DNA of 64,000 nt from Bradyrhizobium sp. 170 (GCF_023101085.1 NZ_CP064703.1:3410001-3474000); one strand, 5' to 3'. Shown: positions 53,358-62,814, numbered from the stretch's first letter. Made by a program: numbers and translations. The notes: generated by a model not told the origin, from the letters alone.

Positions 53358-53825
53358 TCAATCCGACTTGTCATCGCGCTTGCGCTCGCCGGTGCCACCG
53401 TCCTTCAGGTCGTCTTCTTCCTTGACCAGCGTCAGCAGCCGGAGCGTCAGGAACGTGAACACCGCGACCGTCACCGCGACGTCGTAGCTGCCGAGCCCGA
53501 CGGAAACGCCGATCGCGCCGGTGGCCCACAGGCTCGCGGCCGTCGCCGTGCCCTGCACGGTCGTTCCCTGCTTGAGGATGGCGCCGCCGCCGATGAAACC
53601 GATGCCGGTGATCAGGCCTTCGATCACCTTCGCCATGCCATCAGGGGAATGCACCAGCAGGTTTTCGCTGGCCTGCACGAAGCCGCAGCTTGCCATCGCG
53701 ACCAGCGGGAAGGTACGCAGGCCCGCGCTGCGCGCCCGCTTCTCGCGGTCCCAGCCGATCGGCACGGCGAGCGCGAAGGCCGCCGCCAGCGCCAGAAAAT
53801 GAACGCCTATCTGAAATCGGTCCAA
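53358..53825 (-). CDS. MgtC/SapB family membrane protein
   Basis: A 155-aa inner-membrane protein with five hydrophobic segments. It has the family signatures PIGWDREKRARSAGLRTFPLV (shortened here), GLITGIGFIGGGAILK and GTATAASLWATGAIGVSVGLG. MgtC proteins act in magnesium limitation and intracellular fitness rather than as simple transporters. The C-terminal tail is charged (KDGGTGERKRDDKSD). No Mg riboswitch was recognised upstream. Confidence 0.92.
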   Translation of the reverse strand: MDRFQIGVHFLALAAAFALAVPIGWDREKRARSAGLRTFPLVAMASCGFVQASENLLVHSPDGMAKVIEGLITGIGFIGGGAILKQGTTVQGTATAASLWATGAIGVSVGLGSYDVAVTVAVFTFLTLRLLTLVKEEDDLKDGGTGERKRDDKSD

Positions 53826-53917
53826 AACACGCCTTCTGAAACAAAAAGCCCCGCACCCGCGACACTTGCGTGTAACGCGGCAATGCGGCGTAAAGTTTCA
53901 GCGCGGTGGCCGTTGTG

Positions 53918-54835
53918 TTACCGGGGGCTGCCGACGACGGTCGTGCTCGACGCCCCGCTTACGATCGCAGCTTCGGTCCGGTACTGCGGCAGATGGTTTT
54001 CGAGCGAGTAGAACACGCACAGCGCGAGGCTCGACCAGACCGCCAGGCTGAAATAGAGCGACATCCAGGCAATTTCGTCCTTCCATTCGGCAAGGTCGTG
54101 CGTCACCACCCAGCGCGTGCTGACGTCGCGCAGGCCCTCGCGCGGCGTCAGGCGCTTGTCGCCATCGGCATCGCCGGTTCGCCAGCGGTTCAGGTACATC
54201 GGGACGTCGATCGTCATCAGAAACGCCAGGAAGCCCGCAATGCCTGCGATGGCCGTGGCCAGCACCACGCGAACCGCGCCATGGAATTCCGGCAGCAGGC
54301 GGCAAAGGCCCACGCCGATGATGAAGAACGCAACCGCCCACAGCGAATTTTCGATGGCGTTGCCGAGATAATTCCTGGTCAGCACCGCATACCATGAGAG
54401 GCATTCCGCGATCAGGATCAAGGGTACGATCACCCACGCGGCATTCACGGTCGTTTCCGCCCCGGTCATCGTGCCGAGCTGGTGCAGGAGAATCGCCCAT
54501 TGCGCCACAAAACAGATCTCGGCCACGGTCGCCACCGTCCGGCCGACCAGAACGCTCGACCACCAGGTGTCGAACAGGCAGATCCGCTGAACATCGGCGC
54601 GCGGCAGAAACGACCTGAAGGCGCAGCCGAAAACATAGGCCGCACAGAACAGCAGCATGGCCCCGATGCCGGCCGCGCCGCCGGCAGCGCCGGCCGGCTG
54701 GAGCGGAAGCTCGCGATACAGCACGAACCAGACGGCGATATTGACGCCGCTCACCAGCGTCAGCAGGCCCCACCACCAGGACACGGGATTTGACCAGGCC
54801 AGGGAACCTGACCGCGCCTGCCATTCCAAACTCAT
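53918..54835 (-). CDS. Seven-helix membrane protein with an EF-hand-like loop, family unknown
   Basis: A 305-aa integral membrane protein with about seven hydrophobic helices, for example SWWWGLLTLVSGVNIAVWFV, IGAMLLFCAAYVFGCAF, VPLILIAECLSWYAVL and WMSLYFSLAVWSSLALCVFY. Between helices 6 and 7, residues 222-233 read DADGDKRLTPRE, a full 12-residue EF-hand calcium loop with D, D, D at 1, 3, 5 and Glu at 12. I do not recognise the family. ATG at 54835 with GGCGGAGCG upstream; the frame back to 55249 reads through a repeat. Confidence 0.78.
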   Translation of the reverse strand: MSLEWQARSGSLAWSNPVSWWWGLLTLVSGVNIAVWFVLYRELPLQPAGAAGGAAGIGAMLLFCAAYVFGCAFRSFLPRADVQRICLFDTWWSSVLVGRTVATVAEICFVAQWAILLHQLGTMTGAETTVNAAWVIVPLILIAECLSWYAVLTRNYLGNAIENSLWAVAFFIIGVGLCRLLPEFHGAVRVVLATAIAGIAGFLAFLMTIDVPMYLNRWRTGDADGDKRLTPREGLRDVSTRWVVTHDLAEWKDEIAWMSLYFSLAVWSSLALCVFYSLENHLPQYRTEAAIVSGASSTTVVGSPR

Positions 54836-55275
54836 TCGTCGCTCCGCCGTAATCGAACTGACATCTGTTTGTATTAATACTGTCACAGATGGCGGCAGGT
54901 CACGACAAAAATGCGTGTGGGGCAACGGGGCAATTTGGGGGCAGGGACGTTGCGATCGCGCGGGGCAGCCGAAGACGCGACTCTTGACGCGCGGCGAGAT
55001 GAATCGATCACAGCAAGGTAACAACTGACTTCGTTGCGCCGGCCGTGTCGCGATCTCAGAATCTGAATCGCCAACGAAATACGGCCTTACCGCGAAACTC
55101 GTCATGCCCGGCCAAAAGCGCGAGGCGCGTCTTCGCGCTAGATGTGCCGGGCATCCACGTCTTGCTTCACTTAAGCAGAAAAATACGTGGATGGCCGGGC
55201 ATAGGCGAGCGGAAGCGACGCCGTCCTTCGGACGGCTATGCCCGGCCATGACGGAGACTGAATTCGATCAGACTC
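54836..55275. other. Intergenic region with a large repeat
   Basis: About 440 bases upstream of the seven-helix protein. 55101-55252 is a palindromic repeat; 54840-55100 probably carries the promoter (ATTAATACTGTCA near 54870) and no gene was recognised. Confidence 0.45.
55101..55252. repeat. Long palindromic repeat, GTCATGCCCGGCC type
   Basis: A 152-bp element with inverted ends GTCATGCCCGGCC and GGCCGGGCAT-type complement ending GGCCATGAC, inner arms CATCCACGT/ACGTGGATGG, and small hairpins GCGCGAGGCGCG and CCGTCCTTCGGACGG. It is the longest and most complete member; a partial relative is at 36408-36519. Confidence 0.85.
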
Positions 55276-55599
55276 TCAGGACAGGAATTTCACGCCGTAG
55301 GTCTTGCCCCGGCGCCAGACCACCTCGCACGACTGGCGCGTCGTATGTTCGGGTACCAGCGCCAATTCAAAGCTGTCTCTGACATCAAGCGCCGTATCGG
55401 TCGCGATCTTGGCGCCGCCCGGCGAGACGTCCAGGACGAAGCATTCAATCTTCGTCGTCCCGTTGTCGATCGTCATCCATGTCGGCCGTTTGCGCAGCTC
55501 GCGCCGCGGTTCGCGCTGCACCTTTGTCCTTTGTTCGTCGACAATCATCCTGCCCATCCGTCGTTGGACCCAGTCGTCTGGGTCTTCGAAACAGGCCAT
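55276..55599 (-). CDS. PilZ domain protein
   Basis: A 107-aa single-domain PilZ protein, predicted to bind cyclic di-GMP. It has the arginine motif REPRRELRKRP and the second motif VLDVSPGGAKI (consensus D/NxSxxG). Such stand-alone PilZ proteins are numerous in bradyrhizobia and control motility or surface polysaccharide. The start at 55599 has no strong ribosome-binding site; an internal Met (MGRMIVDEQRT) is possible. Confidence 0.88.
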   Translation of the reverse strand: MACFEDPDDWVQRRMGRMIVDEQRTKVQREPRRELRKRPTWMTIDNGTTKIECFVLDVSPGGAKIATDTALDVRDSFELALVPEHTTRQSCEVVWRRGKTYGVKFLS

Positions 55600-55695
55600 C
55601 AGAGTGAACGTAATTTCGTAAAGTTCCCTTAGTTTATCGTTTCAAATTTACCGGTTTGGTTCGCGAGTTGTAAGCCGAGCTCTCGCAACTTTGCC

Positions 55696-56466
55696 TCAGA
55701 AATTTACGCGGTTCGAGATCGCGCCGTCGACGACGAGGTTCGAACCGGTCGTGAAGGAGGAGGCCGGGCTCGCCAGGAACACGGCAGCATTGGCGATCTC
55801 CTGCGGCGTTGCCATGCGGCCGGTCGGGTTGCGTACCAGCGCATCCTGGTAGCGCTTCGGCATGTTTTGCTCGACCATGTTCCAGATGCCGCCCTTGAAA
55901 TAGACGGTGCCCGGCGACACCACATTGACGCGGATTTTCTTGGGCGCGTATTGCCGCGCCAGTCCCTTGGCCATGTGGATCAGCGCCGCCTTTATCGGGC
56001 CGTAGGAGCTGGCGCTATCCGCCTGCGCCGCCGAAACCGAGGAGATGATGACAAAGGCCGCGTCGCCGGTCTTTTCGCCGCTGGCTTCGAGGAAGGGACG
56101 CGCGGCCTCGAACGCATTGACGGCGCCGAGCACGTCGAGCCGAAAGTTCTGCTCCCAGGAGGCGGCATCGCCGCCTTGCGCCATGGCGCCGGCGTTGGAA
56201 AACAGCATGTCGAGGCTGCCCAGCTCCCCGGCCGCATCAGATATCCATGATTTCAGCGCGGCGGCATCGGTGATATCCACGGACGCACCGGTCGCCTTCA
56301 CGCCCATCGCCTTCAGCTCGGTAACGGTACCGGCGACCTGATCCGCGTTGCGGGCGCACACCGCGACGCCTGCGCCTTCGCCCGCCAGCGTGTCCGCAAT
56401 CGCCCGCCCGATGCCGCGCGTGCCGCCGAGCACGATGGCGTTTTTGCCCTTCAAACCCAAATCCAT
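55696..56466 (-). CDS. Short-chain dehydrogenase/reductase (SDR)
   Basis: A 256-aa classical SDR with the cofactor motif VLGGTRGIGRAIA, NAG in LFSNAGAMAQ, catalytic Ser in IISSVSAAQ and YxxxK as SSYGPIKAALIH. The C-terminal FTTGSNLVVDGA is the usual family end. The start at 56466 (MDLGLKGKNAIV) has AAGGA upstream; the frame back to 56508 is unlikely. The substrate is unknown. Confidence 0.93.
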   Translation of the reverse strand: MDLGLKGKNAIVLGGTRGIGRAIADTLAGEGAGVAVCARNADQVAGTVTELKAMGVKATGASVDITDAAALKSWISDAAGELGSLDMLFSNAGAMAQGGDAASWEQNFRLDVLGAVNAFEAARPFLEASGEKTGDAAFVIISSVSAAQADSASSYGPIKAALIHMAKGLARQYAPKKIRVNVVSPGTVYFKGGIWNMVEQNMPKRYQDALVRNPTGRMATPQEIANAAVFLASPASSFTTGSNLVVDGAISNRVNF

Positions 56467-56548
56467 TTTGTTTTTCCTTATGTGATTCCGCCGCATTGTA
56501 GCGGCCAAGTCGACCCGGGAGAAAGCTCAAATCGCCGACATCCTTCTC

Positions 56549-56624
56549 GTCATTGCGAGCGAAGCGAAGCAATCCATGTCTCTGCAAGCCGCGCTATGGA
56601 TTGCTTCGCTGCGCTCGCAATGAC
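56549..56624. repeat. Palindromic repeat, GTCATTGCGAGC type
   Basis: A 76-bp element with perfect 12-bp inverted ends GTCATTGCGAGC/GCTCGCAATGAC and inner arms AAGCAATCCAT/ATGGATTGCTT. It shares its family with 43002-43110. Confidence 0.85.
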
Positions 56625-56651
56625 GGGGAGGGAACGGCGCCCCTGGAATCC

Positions 56652-56736
56652 GTAGCCCGGATGGAGCGAAGCGAAATCCGGGATCTTGCCAAGCGGATCG
56701 CTTTACCCGGATTGCGCTACGCTCCATCCGGGCTAC
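56652..56736. repeat. Palindromic repeat, GTAGCCCGGATG type
   Basis: An 85-bp element with perfect 12-bp inverted ends, like 24515-24600. It is separated from the previous element by only 27 bases. Confidence 0.85.
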
Positions 56737-56781
56737 GTTGCGTGGGACGTTAAAGAAAGACGTTAGGGAAGAGACACGCCG

Positions 56782-58260
56782 ATGCAAACCCCCAGAGAAA
56801 TCCTCCGCGATATCTGGACCTCTGCCGGCGGCGAGGCTTCCGCGCTCGACGCGCTCACGCTGACAGGCGATGAACCGCAACTGCCGTCCTCGTTTCGCGT
56901 CGCTGCCGCCGCACAGGTCGGCGTCGCCGCGACCGGACTGGCGGCAGCCGAAATCTGGAAGATGCGCAGCGGGCAGGTGCAGGACGTTGCAGTCGATATG
57001 CGCCATGCCGTGGTCGAATGCCGGAGCGAACGCTATCTGCGCGTCGACGGCAATCCGCCGCCGCCGGCCTGGGACGCGATCGCCGGCGTCTACAAGACCC
57101 GCGATGGCTTCGTGCGCCTGCACACCAATTTTCCGCATCATCGCGACGCCGTCTGCACGGTGCTGAACTGCAAGCCGGAGCGCGACGAAGTGCAGGTCGT
57201 GCTGATGCAATGGGACGGCGAGGCGTTCGAGACCGCGGCCTATGCCGGTGGCTGCGTCGTCGCCTTCATGCGCACGCATGACCAGTGGTCGGCGACGCCG
57301 CATGCCGGGGCGCTTGCCGGATTACCGCTGATCTCGATCGCAAAGATCGGCGAGGCGCCGCCAAAGCCGTGGCCCGAGGGCGAGCGGCCGCTTGCGGGCA
57401 TTCGCGTGCTCGATCTGTCGCGGGTGATCGCGGGTCCCGTTGCGGGCCGGACGCTCGCCGCGCATGGCGCCGACGTGCTGCTGATCTCCGGCCCCGAACT
57501 GCCGGCGATCCCGTGGCTCACCATCGATACCGGCCGCGGCAAGCTGACGAGTTTTGTCGAACTCAAGAACGAGCAGGGGCACGGCGTGCTGCGCGATCTG
57601 CTGGCCAAGGCGGATATCTTTTCGCAAGGCTACCGGCCGCGCGCGATCTCAGGCCTCGGCTTCTCGCCGGAGGATGCTGCGCGCATCAATCCCGGCATCA
57701 TTTATGTCACGCTGTCGGCCTATGGTGCCGCAGGTCCCTGGGCCGAGCGGCGCGGCTTCGACTCGCTGGTGCAGACCGCGACCGGGTTCAACCATGCCGA
57801 GGGGCAGGCCGCTGGCGTCGATGGACCGAAGGAATTGCCCGCACAGATGCTCGACCACGCCACCGGCTACTTCATGGCGTTCGGCGCCATGAAGGCCAAG
57901 GCACGTCAGGCGCGCGAAGGCGGAAGCTGGCACGTCCAGGTGTCGCTGGCGCAGACCGGACGCTGGCTGTGGAATCTCGGCCGGGTGGCCGACGGCCTCG
58001 ATACCCGTGATCTTACGGGGGAGGCGGTCACGCCCTTCATCGAGGAGATTCCGTCAGGCTTTGGTGCGTTGCGGTCGGTCAGACATTCGGCGATTTTGTC
58101 AAAAACCCGGCATTTTGGGCCCGTCCGGCCATGCCGCTCGGCAGTCACCCGCCACAATGGCCGCCACCGGCATAGGCGCTTGCCGGCGTTCGGGCCGGCT
58201 CTCCAAACTTTAATCTCTCCCGCCAAGGCTATTTTCGTTTTTCATGTTGTTGGAACGTGA
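56782..58260 (+). CDS. CaiB/BaiF-type (family III) CoA-transferase, C-terminus frameshifted
   Basis: A 492-aa ORF that matches family III acyl-CoA transferases, with GIRVLDLSRVIAGPVAGRTLAAHGAD (shortened here to its parts), RGKLTSFVELKNEQG, FSQGYRPRAISGLGFS, and an N-terminal extra segment often seen in bradyrhizobial copies. Up to about residue 440 (GFGALRSVRHSAILSKT) the sequence looks normal. After that, the usual ending PAFWARPAMPLGSHPPQWP is found one frame away, ending at a TAG at 58173-58175. A one-base loss in AAAAACCC near 58095-58105 would explain it. The ORF as read ends in unrelated basic sequence. Confidence 0.85.
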   Translation: MQTPREILRDIWTSAGGEASALDALTLTGDEPQLPSSFRVAAAAQVGVAATGLAAAEIWKMRSGQVQDVAVDMRHAVVECRSERYLRVDGNPPPPAWDAIAGVYKTRDGFVRLHTNFPHHRDAVCTVLNCKPERDEVQVVLMQWDGEAFETAAYAGGCVVAFMRTHDQWSATPHAGALAGLPLISIAKIGEAPPKPWPEGERPLAGIRVLDLSRVIAGPVAGRTLAAHGADVLLISGPELPAIPWLTIDTGRGKLTSFVELKNEQGHGVLRDLLAKADIFSQGYRPRAISGLGFSPEDAARINPGIIYVTLSAYGAAGPWAERRGFDSLVQTATGFNHAEGQAAGVDGPKELPAQMLDHATGYFMAFGAMKAKARQAREGGSWHVQVSLAQTGRWLWNLGRVADGLDTRDLTGEAVTPFIEEIPSGFGALRSVRHSAILSKTRHFGPVRPCRSAVTRHNGRHRHRRLPAFGPALQTLISPAKAIFVFHVVGT

Positions 58261-58315
58261 ATTGGGCACTATTAGCGCAGGTGAGACAAATCGTCGCTGA
58301 GTGGTTCCAGGCCGG

Positions 58316-59560
58316 ATGCTTAACGTATTTAACAAGCGATTGCAGATCATTACCCGGCAGCGGCTGGCCATGGCCATCGGCTTGGTGGCCCTCGTCGGCG
58401 CGGGCGCTTATGGCTACGCCCAGATCGGCGGTCCAAAGCGCGGGCATTCGGAAGTCTCGAGCCAGTCCCGCAAGGGATTGCAGCGCTACACGCCGAGCCC
58501 CGCCGAATGGGCGAGCCTCACCATTCAACCCGTCACCGAACGCGGCTTCCGCGCCGAACACGTCACCGAAGGCAAGATCGCGATCGACGAAGATCGCTCG
58601 ACGCCGGTGTTCTCGCCCTATGCAGGACGGGTCACCAAGCTGCTGGCGAAGCCGGGCGACAGCGTCGTCAAGGGTCAGCCGCTGTTCGTGATCGAAGCCG
58701 CCGACAACGTTCAGGCGCAGAACGATTTCATCGCGGCGATGGCTGCCATGAACAAGGCGAAGTCCGCGCTCGAGCTTGCACAGTTGCAGGGAGCGCGCGC
58801 CAAGGACCTGTTCGAGGGCAAGGCCGTTCCGCTGAAAGATTACCAGCAGAGCCAGGCGACCCTGATCCAGGCCGAAAACGACATGCGCTCGTCGCAGACG
58901 GCGATGGAGGCGTCGCGCAACAAATTACGCATTCTCGGCCTCACCGATGAGGACATCGCGACCTTCCAGGAAAAGCGCCGTATCAATCCCGAGACCACCA
59001 TCTTCGCGCCGATCGCCGGCACTGTGGTCCAGCGCAAGATCGGCCCCGGCCAATATGTCAACGCCGGCGCCAGCGACCCCGTCTATGTGATCGGCGATCT
59101 CTCCACCGTCTGGATGACGGCCTTTGTTCGCGAGTCCGATTGCGCGAACGTCGCGATCGGACAGGACGTGACCTTCAATGTGCTGGCGCTGCCCGGCCGC
59201 TCGCTGTCCGCGCGGATCAATTACGTCGCTACCGCGATCGATCCGGCGACGCGGCGGCTGCTGGTGCGCGCCACCATCGACAACAAGAACGGCACGCTGA
59301 AGCCGGAAATGTTCGCCAACGTCACGATCTATTCGGCGGGCGACCGTCCGGCGGTCGGCGTGCCGAAGCAGGCATTGATCTACGAAGGCGATCAGGTGCG
59401 TATCTGGGTCGCGCATCCGGACAAGACGATTGAATTGCGTCAGATCAAGCCTGGCCTCACCAACGGCGATCTCGTCGAGGTGGTCGGCAATCTCAGGCCC
59501 GGCGAGCAGATCGTCACCAAGGGTGCGCTGTTCATCGACCGCGCCGCGTCCGGCAGCTGA
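58316..59560 (+). CDS. RND efflux periplasmic adaptor (CusB/CzcB-like)
   Basis: Membrane fusion protein linking an inner-membrane RND pump to an outer-membrane channel. The 414-aa protein has an N-terminal anchor helix (LAMAIGLVALVGAGAYGYA), a lipoyl-type half (GRVTKLLAKPGDSVVKGQPLF), an alpha-hairpin and its second half (IFAPIAGTVVQRKIGPGQYV), and a beta-barrel end (GLTNGDLVEVVGNLRPGEQI in part). ATG at 58316 is preferred to GTG at 58301. There is no His-rich metal site. The pump gene follows 25 bases later. Confidence 0.9.
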   Translation: MLNVFNKRLQIITRQRLAMAIGLVALVGAGAYGYAQIGGPKRGHSEVSSQSRKGLQRYTPSPAEWASLTIQPVTERGFRAEHVTEGKIAIDEDRSTPVFSPYAGRVTKLLAKPGDSVVKGQPLFVIEAADNVQAQNDFIAAMAAMNKAKSALELAQLQGARAKDLFEGKAVPLKDYQQSQATLIQAENDMRSSQTAMEASRNKLRILGLTDEDIATFQEKRRINPETTIFAPIAGTVVQRKIGPGQYVNAGASDPVYVIGDLSTVWMTAFVRESDCANVAIGQDVTFNVLALPGRSLSARINYVATAIDPATRRLLVRATIDNKNGTLKPEMFANVTIYSAGDRPAVGVPKQALIYEGDQVRIWVAHPDKTIELRQIKPGLTNGDLVEVVGNLRPGEQIVTKGALFIDRAASGS

Positions 59561-59585
59561 CCCCTCATTGAAAGCTCCGGTCTGA

Positions 59586-62500
59586 ATGGATCGCCTGGTC
59601 GCCCTAGCAGTCAGCCGCCGCTATTTGATGGTTGGCATGTTCGTCGCCGTGCTGGTCGGCGGCCTGATCGCGTTCAAGCAGCTCAACATCGAGGCCTATC
59701 CCGATCCGACCCCGCCGATGGTCGACATCGTGACGCAAAGTCCGGGCCTGTCGTCGGAAGAGATCGAACGCTACATCACGATCCCGATCGAGACCCAGGT
59801 CGCCGGCATCAAGAACCTGCGTACCATCCGCACCATCTCGCTGTACGGATTGTCCGACGTCAAACTGCAGTTCTCGTTCGATTACACCTACGAAGAGGCG
59901 CTGCAGCAAGTGTTGAACCGGCTGTCGCAGCTTGCGCCGTTGCCAGGGAATGCGCAGCCGACCATCTCGCCGCTCAGTCCGACCGGCGAGATTTTTCGTT
60001 ACCGCCTGAAAGGCCCGCCGAATTACAGCGTGCTCGACCTCAAGACGCTGCAGGACTGGGTATTGCAGCGCCGTTTCCGCGCCGTGCCCGGCGTCGTCGA
60101 TGTCACCGGCTGGGGCGGCAAGACCAAGACCTACGAGCTGCAGGTCGATTTCAACAAGCTGGTCGCCAACGGGCTGACGCTGCCGCAGGTGCTGCAGGCT
60201 GTTTCCAACGCCAACATCAATGTCGGCGGCAATACCGTCAACATCGGCGCGCAATCCGCCGTGGTGCGCGGCGTCGGCCTGATCCGTTCGATCGACGATT
60301 TGAACAACACCATGGTGTCGCAGTCGGGCGGCAATCCGGTGCTGGTCCGCGACGTCGCGCATGTCACGATCGGCGAGAAGCCGCGGCTCGGCATCGCCGG
60401 CCTCGACCAGGACGACGACATCGTGCAGGGCATCGTGCTGATGCGGCGCGGCGAGCAGAGTTCGCCGACCATCGCCCGGGTCGAAAAGCTCGTTCACGAC
60501 ATCAATCATTCCTCGATCCTGCCGCCCGGGGTGAAGATCGAGCGGATCTACGACCGCAAGGACCTGATCGACATCACCACCCACACCGTGCTGCATAACA
60601 TGGTGGTCGGGATCATCCTGATCGTGCTGTTGCAGTGGGTCTTCCTCGGCGATCTCCGCAGCGCGCTGATCGTCGGCGCGACGATTCCCTTCGCGCTGTT
60701 TTTCGCCGTCATCATCCTGGTGATGCGCGGCGAATCCGCTAATCTACTGTCGGTCGGCGCGATCGATTTCGGCCTGATCGTCGACGCCACCGTGATCATG
60801 GTCGAGGCGATCTTCCGCAGGCTCACTCAAACCACCGCGCTGTCCGAAGCCGAGCGCAGCCATATCTCCTTCGACACCACGATGGGGATGAAGAGCCACG
60901 CCATTATGTCTGCGTCGGCCGACGTGTCGCGCTCGATCTTCTTCGCCGCCGCCATCATCATCGCAGCCTTCCTGCCGCTGTTCACGCTGAGCGGCGTCGA
61001 AGGCAACATCTTCGGGCCGATGGCGCGGACCTATGCCTATGCGCTGGCGGGCGGCCTGCTGGCGACCTTCACCGTGACGCCGGCGCTGAGCGCGATCATC
61101 CTGCCCTCGCATCTGGAAGAGGCCGAAACCTGGATCGTGAAAAAGCTCGACCGGCTTTATGTGCCGGTGCTGAAATGGGCGGTCGCCAACCGCAAGGTCG
61201 TCATGACCGGTGCTGCGGGCCTCGTGGTGCTGACCATCGTGTTCGCGCGGCTGCTGGGGCTGGAATTCCTGCCCAAGCTGGAAGAGGGCAATCTGTGGAT
61301 CCGCGCCACGCTGCCGCCGACCATCTCGCTGCAGGAGGGCAACGCCTACGTCAACGAGATGCGCAAGATGATCCGAGCGCGTCCCGAAGTGGAATCGGTG
61401 GTATCGCAGCACGGACGCCCCGACGACGGCACCGACGCCGCCGGCCTCTTCAATGCAGAATTTTTCGCGCCCTTGAAGCCCAACAGCGAATGGCCCGGCA
61501 CCCGCGACAAGGACGAATTGACCGCGCAATTGCTCGGGCAGTTGCAGGACAAATTCCCGGGCGTCGAATTCAACTTCTCGCAATATCTGCAGGACAACGT
61601 CTCGGAGGCGGTCTCGGGCGTCAAGGGCGAGAACTCGATCAAGCTCTACGGCAACGATCTGCAGGCGCTGACCGACACCGCCAACAAGATCAAATCCGTG
61701 CTGAGCACCGTGCAGGGCGTCACCGATCTCGCGGTGTTCACTTCGCTCGGCCAGCCGACCATCCAGATCGATATCGACCGCGCACGTGCCGCCCGCTACG
61801 GCCTGTCACCCGGCGATATCAACGCCACCATCAAGGTCGCGGTCGGCGGCGACAGCGCCGGCGATCTCTATGAACCCGGCAGCGACCGGCATTTCCCGAT
61901 CATCGTTCGGCTGGCGCCGGAATACCGCAAGAGCGCCGAGGCTATCCATAACCTGCGGATCGGCGTGGCAGGGCAGGGCGGCGCTATCACCCAGATACCG
62001 CTCAGCGAGGTCGCCTCGATCAACCTGATCTCGGGCGCCGCCTATATCTACCGCGAACAGCAGGAACGCTATCTGCCGATCAAGTTCTCGGTGCGCAACC
62101 GCGACCTCGGCAGCGCGATCCAGGAGGCGCAGGAAAAGGTCGCCGCTCAAGTCCAGTTGCCGCCGGGGTCGCGGGTCGAATGGGTCGGCGAATTCGGCAA
62201 CCTGCAGGACGCCATCAAGCGGCTGTCGATCGTGGTGCCGATCAGCCTTGCGCTGATCGGGGTGCTGCTGTTCTTCAATTTCGGCTCGATCGTCGACACC
62301 CTGCTCGCCATGAGCGTGATCCCGATGGCGATCTTCGGCGGCGTGCTCGGTCTGCTGATTACCGGCATCCCCTTCAGCGTGTCGGCGGCGATCGGCTTCA
62401 TCGCGCTGTTCGGCATTGCCGTGATGGACGGCATCATCATCCTGTCGCAGTACAATCAGCTGATCGACGAAGGCTATGAGCGGATGCGCGCGGTGATCCG

Positions 62501-62708
62501 CGCCGGCGAACTGCAATTGCGGCCGGTGCTGATGACCTGCGTGGTGGCGGGTGTCGGGCTGTTGCCGGCGGCGCTCTCGGAGGGGATCGGCTCGCAGGTG
62601 CAAAAGCCGCTGGCGATCGTGGTCGTCACCGGCATGATGCTGGCGCCGATCGTGATCCTGGTGACGCTGCCGGTGCTGATCTCGGTGTTCTCTCGCCGCG
62701 CGAGGTAA
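59586..62708 (+). CDS. HME-type RND efflux pump (CusA/CzcA family)
   Basis: A 1040-aa inner-membrane proton-driven pump of the heavy-metal efflux subfamily. It shows AYPDPTPPMVDI, TIPIETQVAGI, RTISLYGLSDVKLQF in the porter domain, and the proton-relay helix DFGLIVDATVIMVEA with the two Asp and one Glu typical of the HME group. Twelve helices are expected and visible. No outer-membrane channel gene is in view, so it may share one. The substrate, probably a divalent or monovalent metal, cannot be set from sequence. Confidence 0.93.
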   Translation: MDRLVALAVSRRYLMVGMFVAVLVGGLIAFKQLNIEAYPDPTPPMVDIVTQSPGLSSEEIERYITIPIETQVAGIKNLRTIRTISLYGLSDVKLQFSFDYTYEEALQQVLNRLSQLAPLPGNAQPTISPLSPTGEIFRYRLKGPPNYSVLDLKTLQDWVLQRRFRAVPGVVDVTGWGGKTKTYELQVDFNKLVANGLTLPQVLQAVSNANINVGGNTVNIGAQSAVVRGVGLIRSIDDLNNTMVSQSGGNPVLVRDVAHVTIGEKPRLGIAGLDQDDDIVQGIVLMRRGEQSSPTIARVEKLVHDINHSSILPPGVKIERIYDRKDLIDITTHTVLHNMVVGIILIVLLQWVFLGDLRSALIVGATIPFALFFAVIILVMRGESANLLSVGAIDFGLIVDATVIMVEAIFRRLTQTTALSEAERSHISFDTTMGMKSHAIMSASADVSRSIFFAAAIIIAAFLPLFTLSGVEGNIFGPMARTYAYALAGGLLATFTVTPALSAIILPSHLEEAETWIVKKLDRLYVPVLKWAVANRKVVMTGAAGLVVLTIVFARLLGLEFLPKLEEGNLWIRATLPPTISLQEGNAYVNEMRKMIRARPEVESVVSQHGRPDDGTDAAGLFNAEFFAPLKPNSEWPGTRDKDELTAQLLGQLQDKFPGVEFNFSQYLQDNVSEAVSGVKGENSIKLYGNDLQALTDTANKIKSVLSTVQGVTDLAVFTSLGQPTIQIDIDRARAARYGLSPGDINATIKVAVGGDSAGDLYEPGSDRHFPIIVRLAPEYRKSAEAIHNLRIGVAGQGGAITQIPLSEVASINLISGAAYIYREQQERYLPIKFSVRNRDLGSAIQEAQEKVAAQVQLPPGSRVEWVGEFGNLQDAIKRLSIVVPISLALIGVLLFFNFGSIVDTLLAMSVIPMAIFGGVLGLLITGIPFSVSAAIGFIALFGIAVMDGIIILSQYNQLIDEGYERMRAVIRAGELQLRPVLMTCVVAGVGLLPAALSEGIGSQVQKPLAIVVVTGMMLAPIVILVTLPVLISVFSRRAR

Positions 62709-62814
62709 TGCTCTTGTGGGCACATGCCCATGTTTCCTGCCCACTCGGTTTGTGGTTGACGCAATCGGGTGACCGTCCCCAGATGTCGGCAGGGGACAAC
62801 CGCGGGAGAACACC

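Larger units (their letters stand above)
56467..56781. other. Intergenic region filled by two palindromic repeats
   Basis: About 315 bases between divergent SDR and CoA-transferase genes. Two different repeat families sit back to back at 56549-56624 and 56652-56736, leaving little unique sequence for two promoters. Confidence 0.6.

Noticed and set aside
54836..55249. 138-residue extension of the seven-helix protein
   Set aside because: It reads through a palindromic repeat; ATG at 54835 has a good ribosome-binding site.
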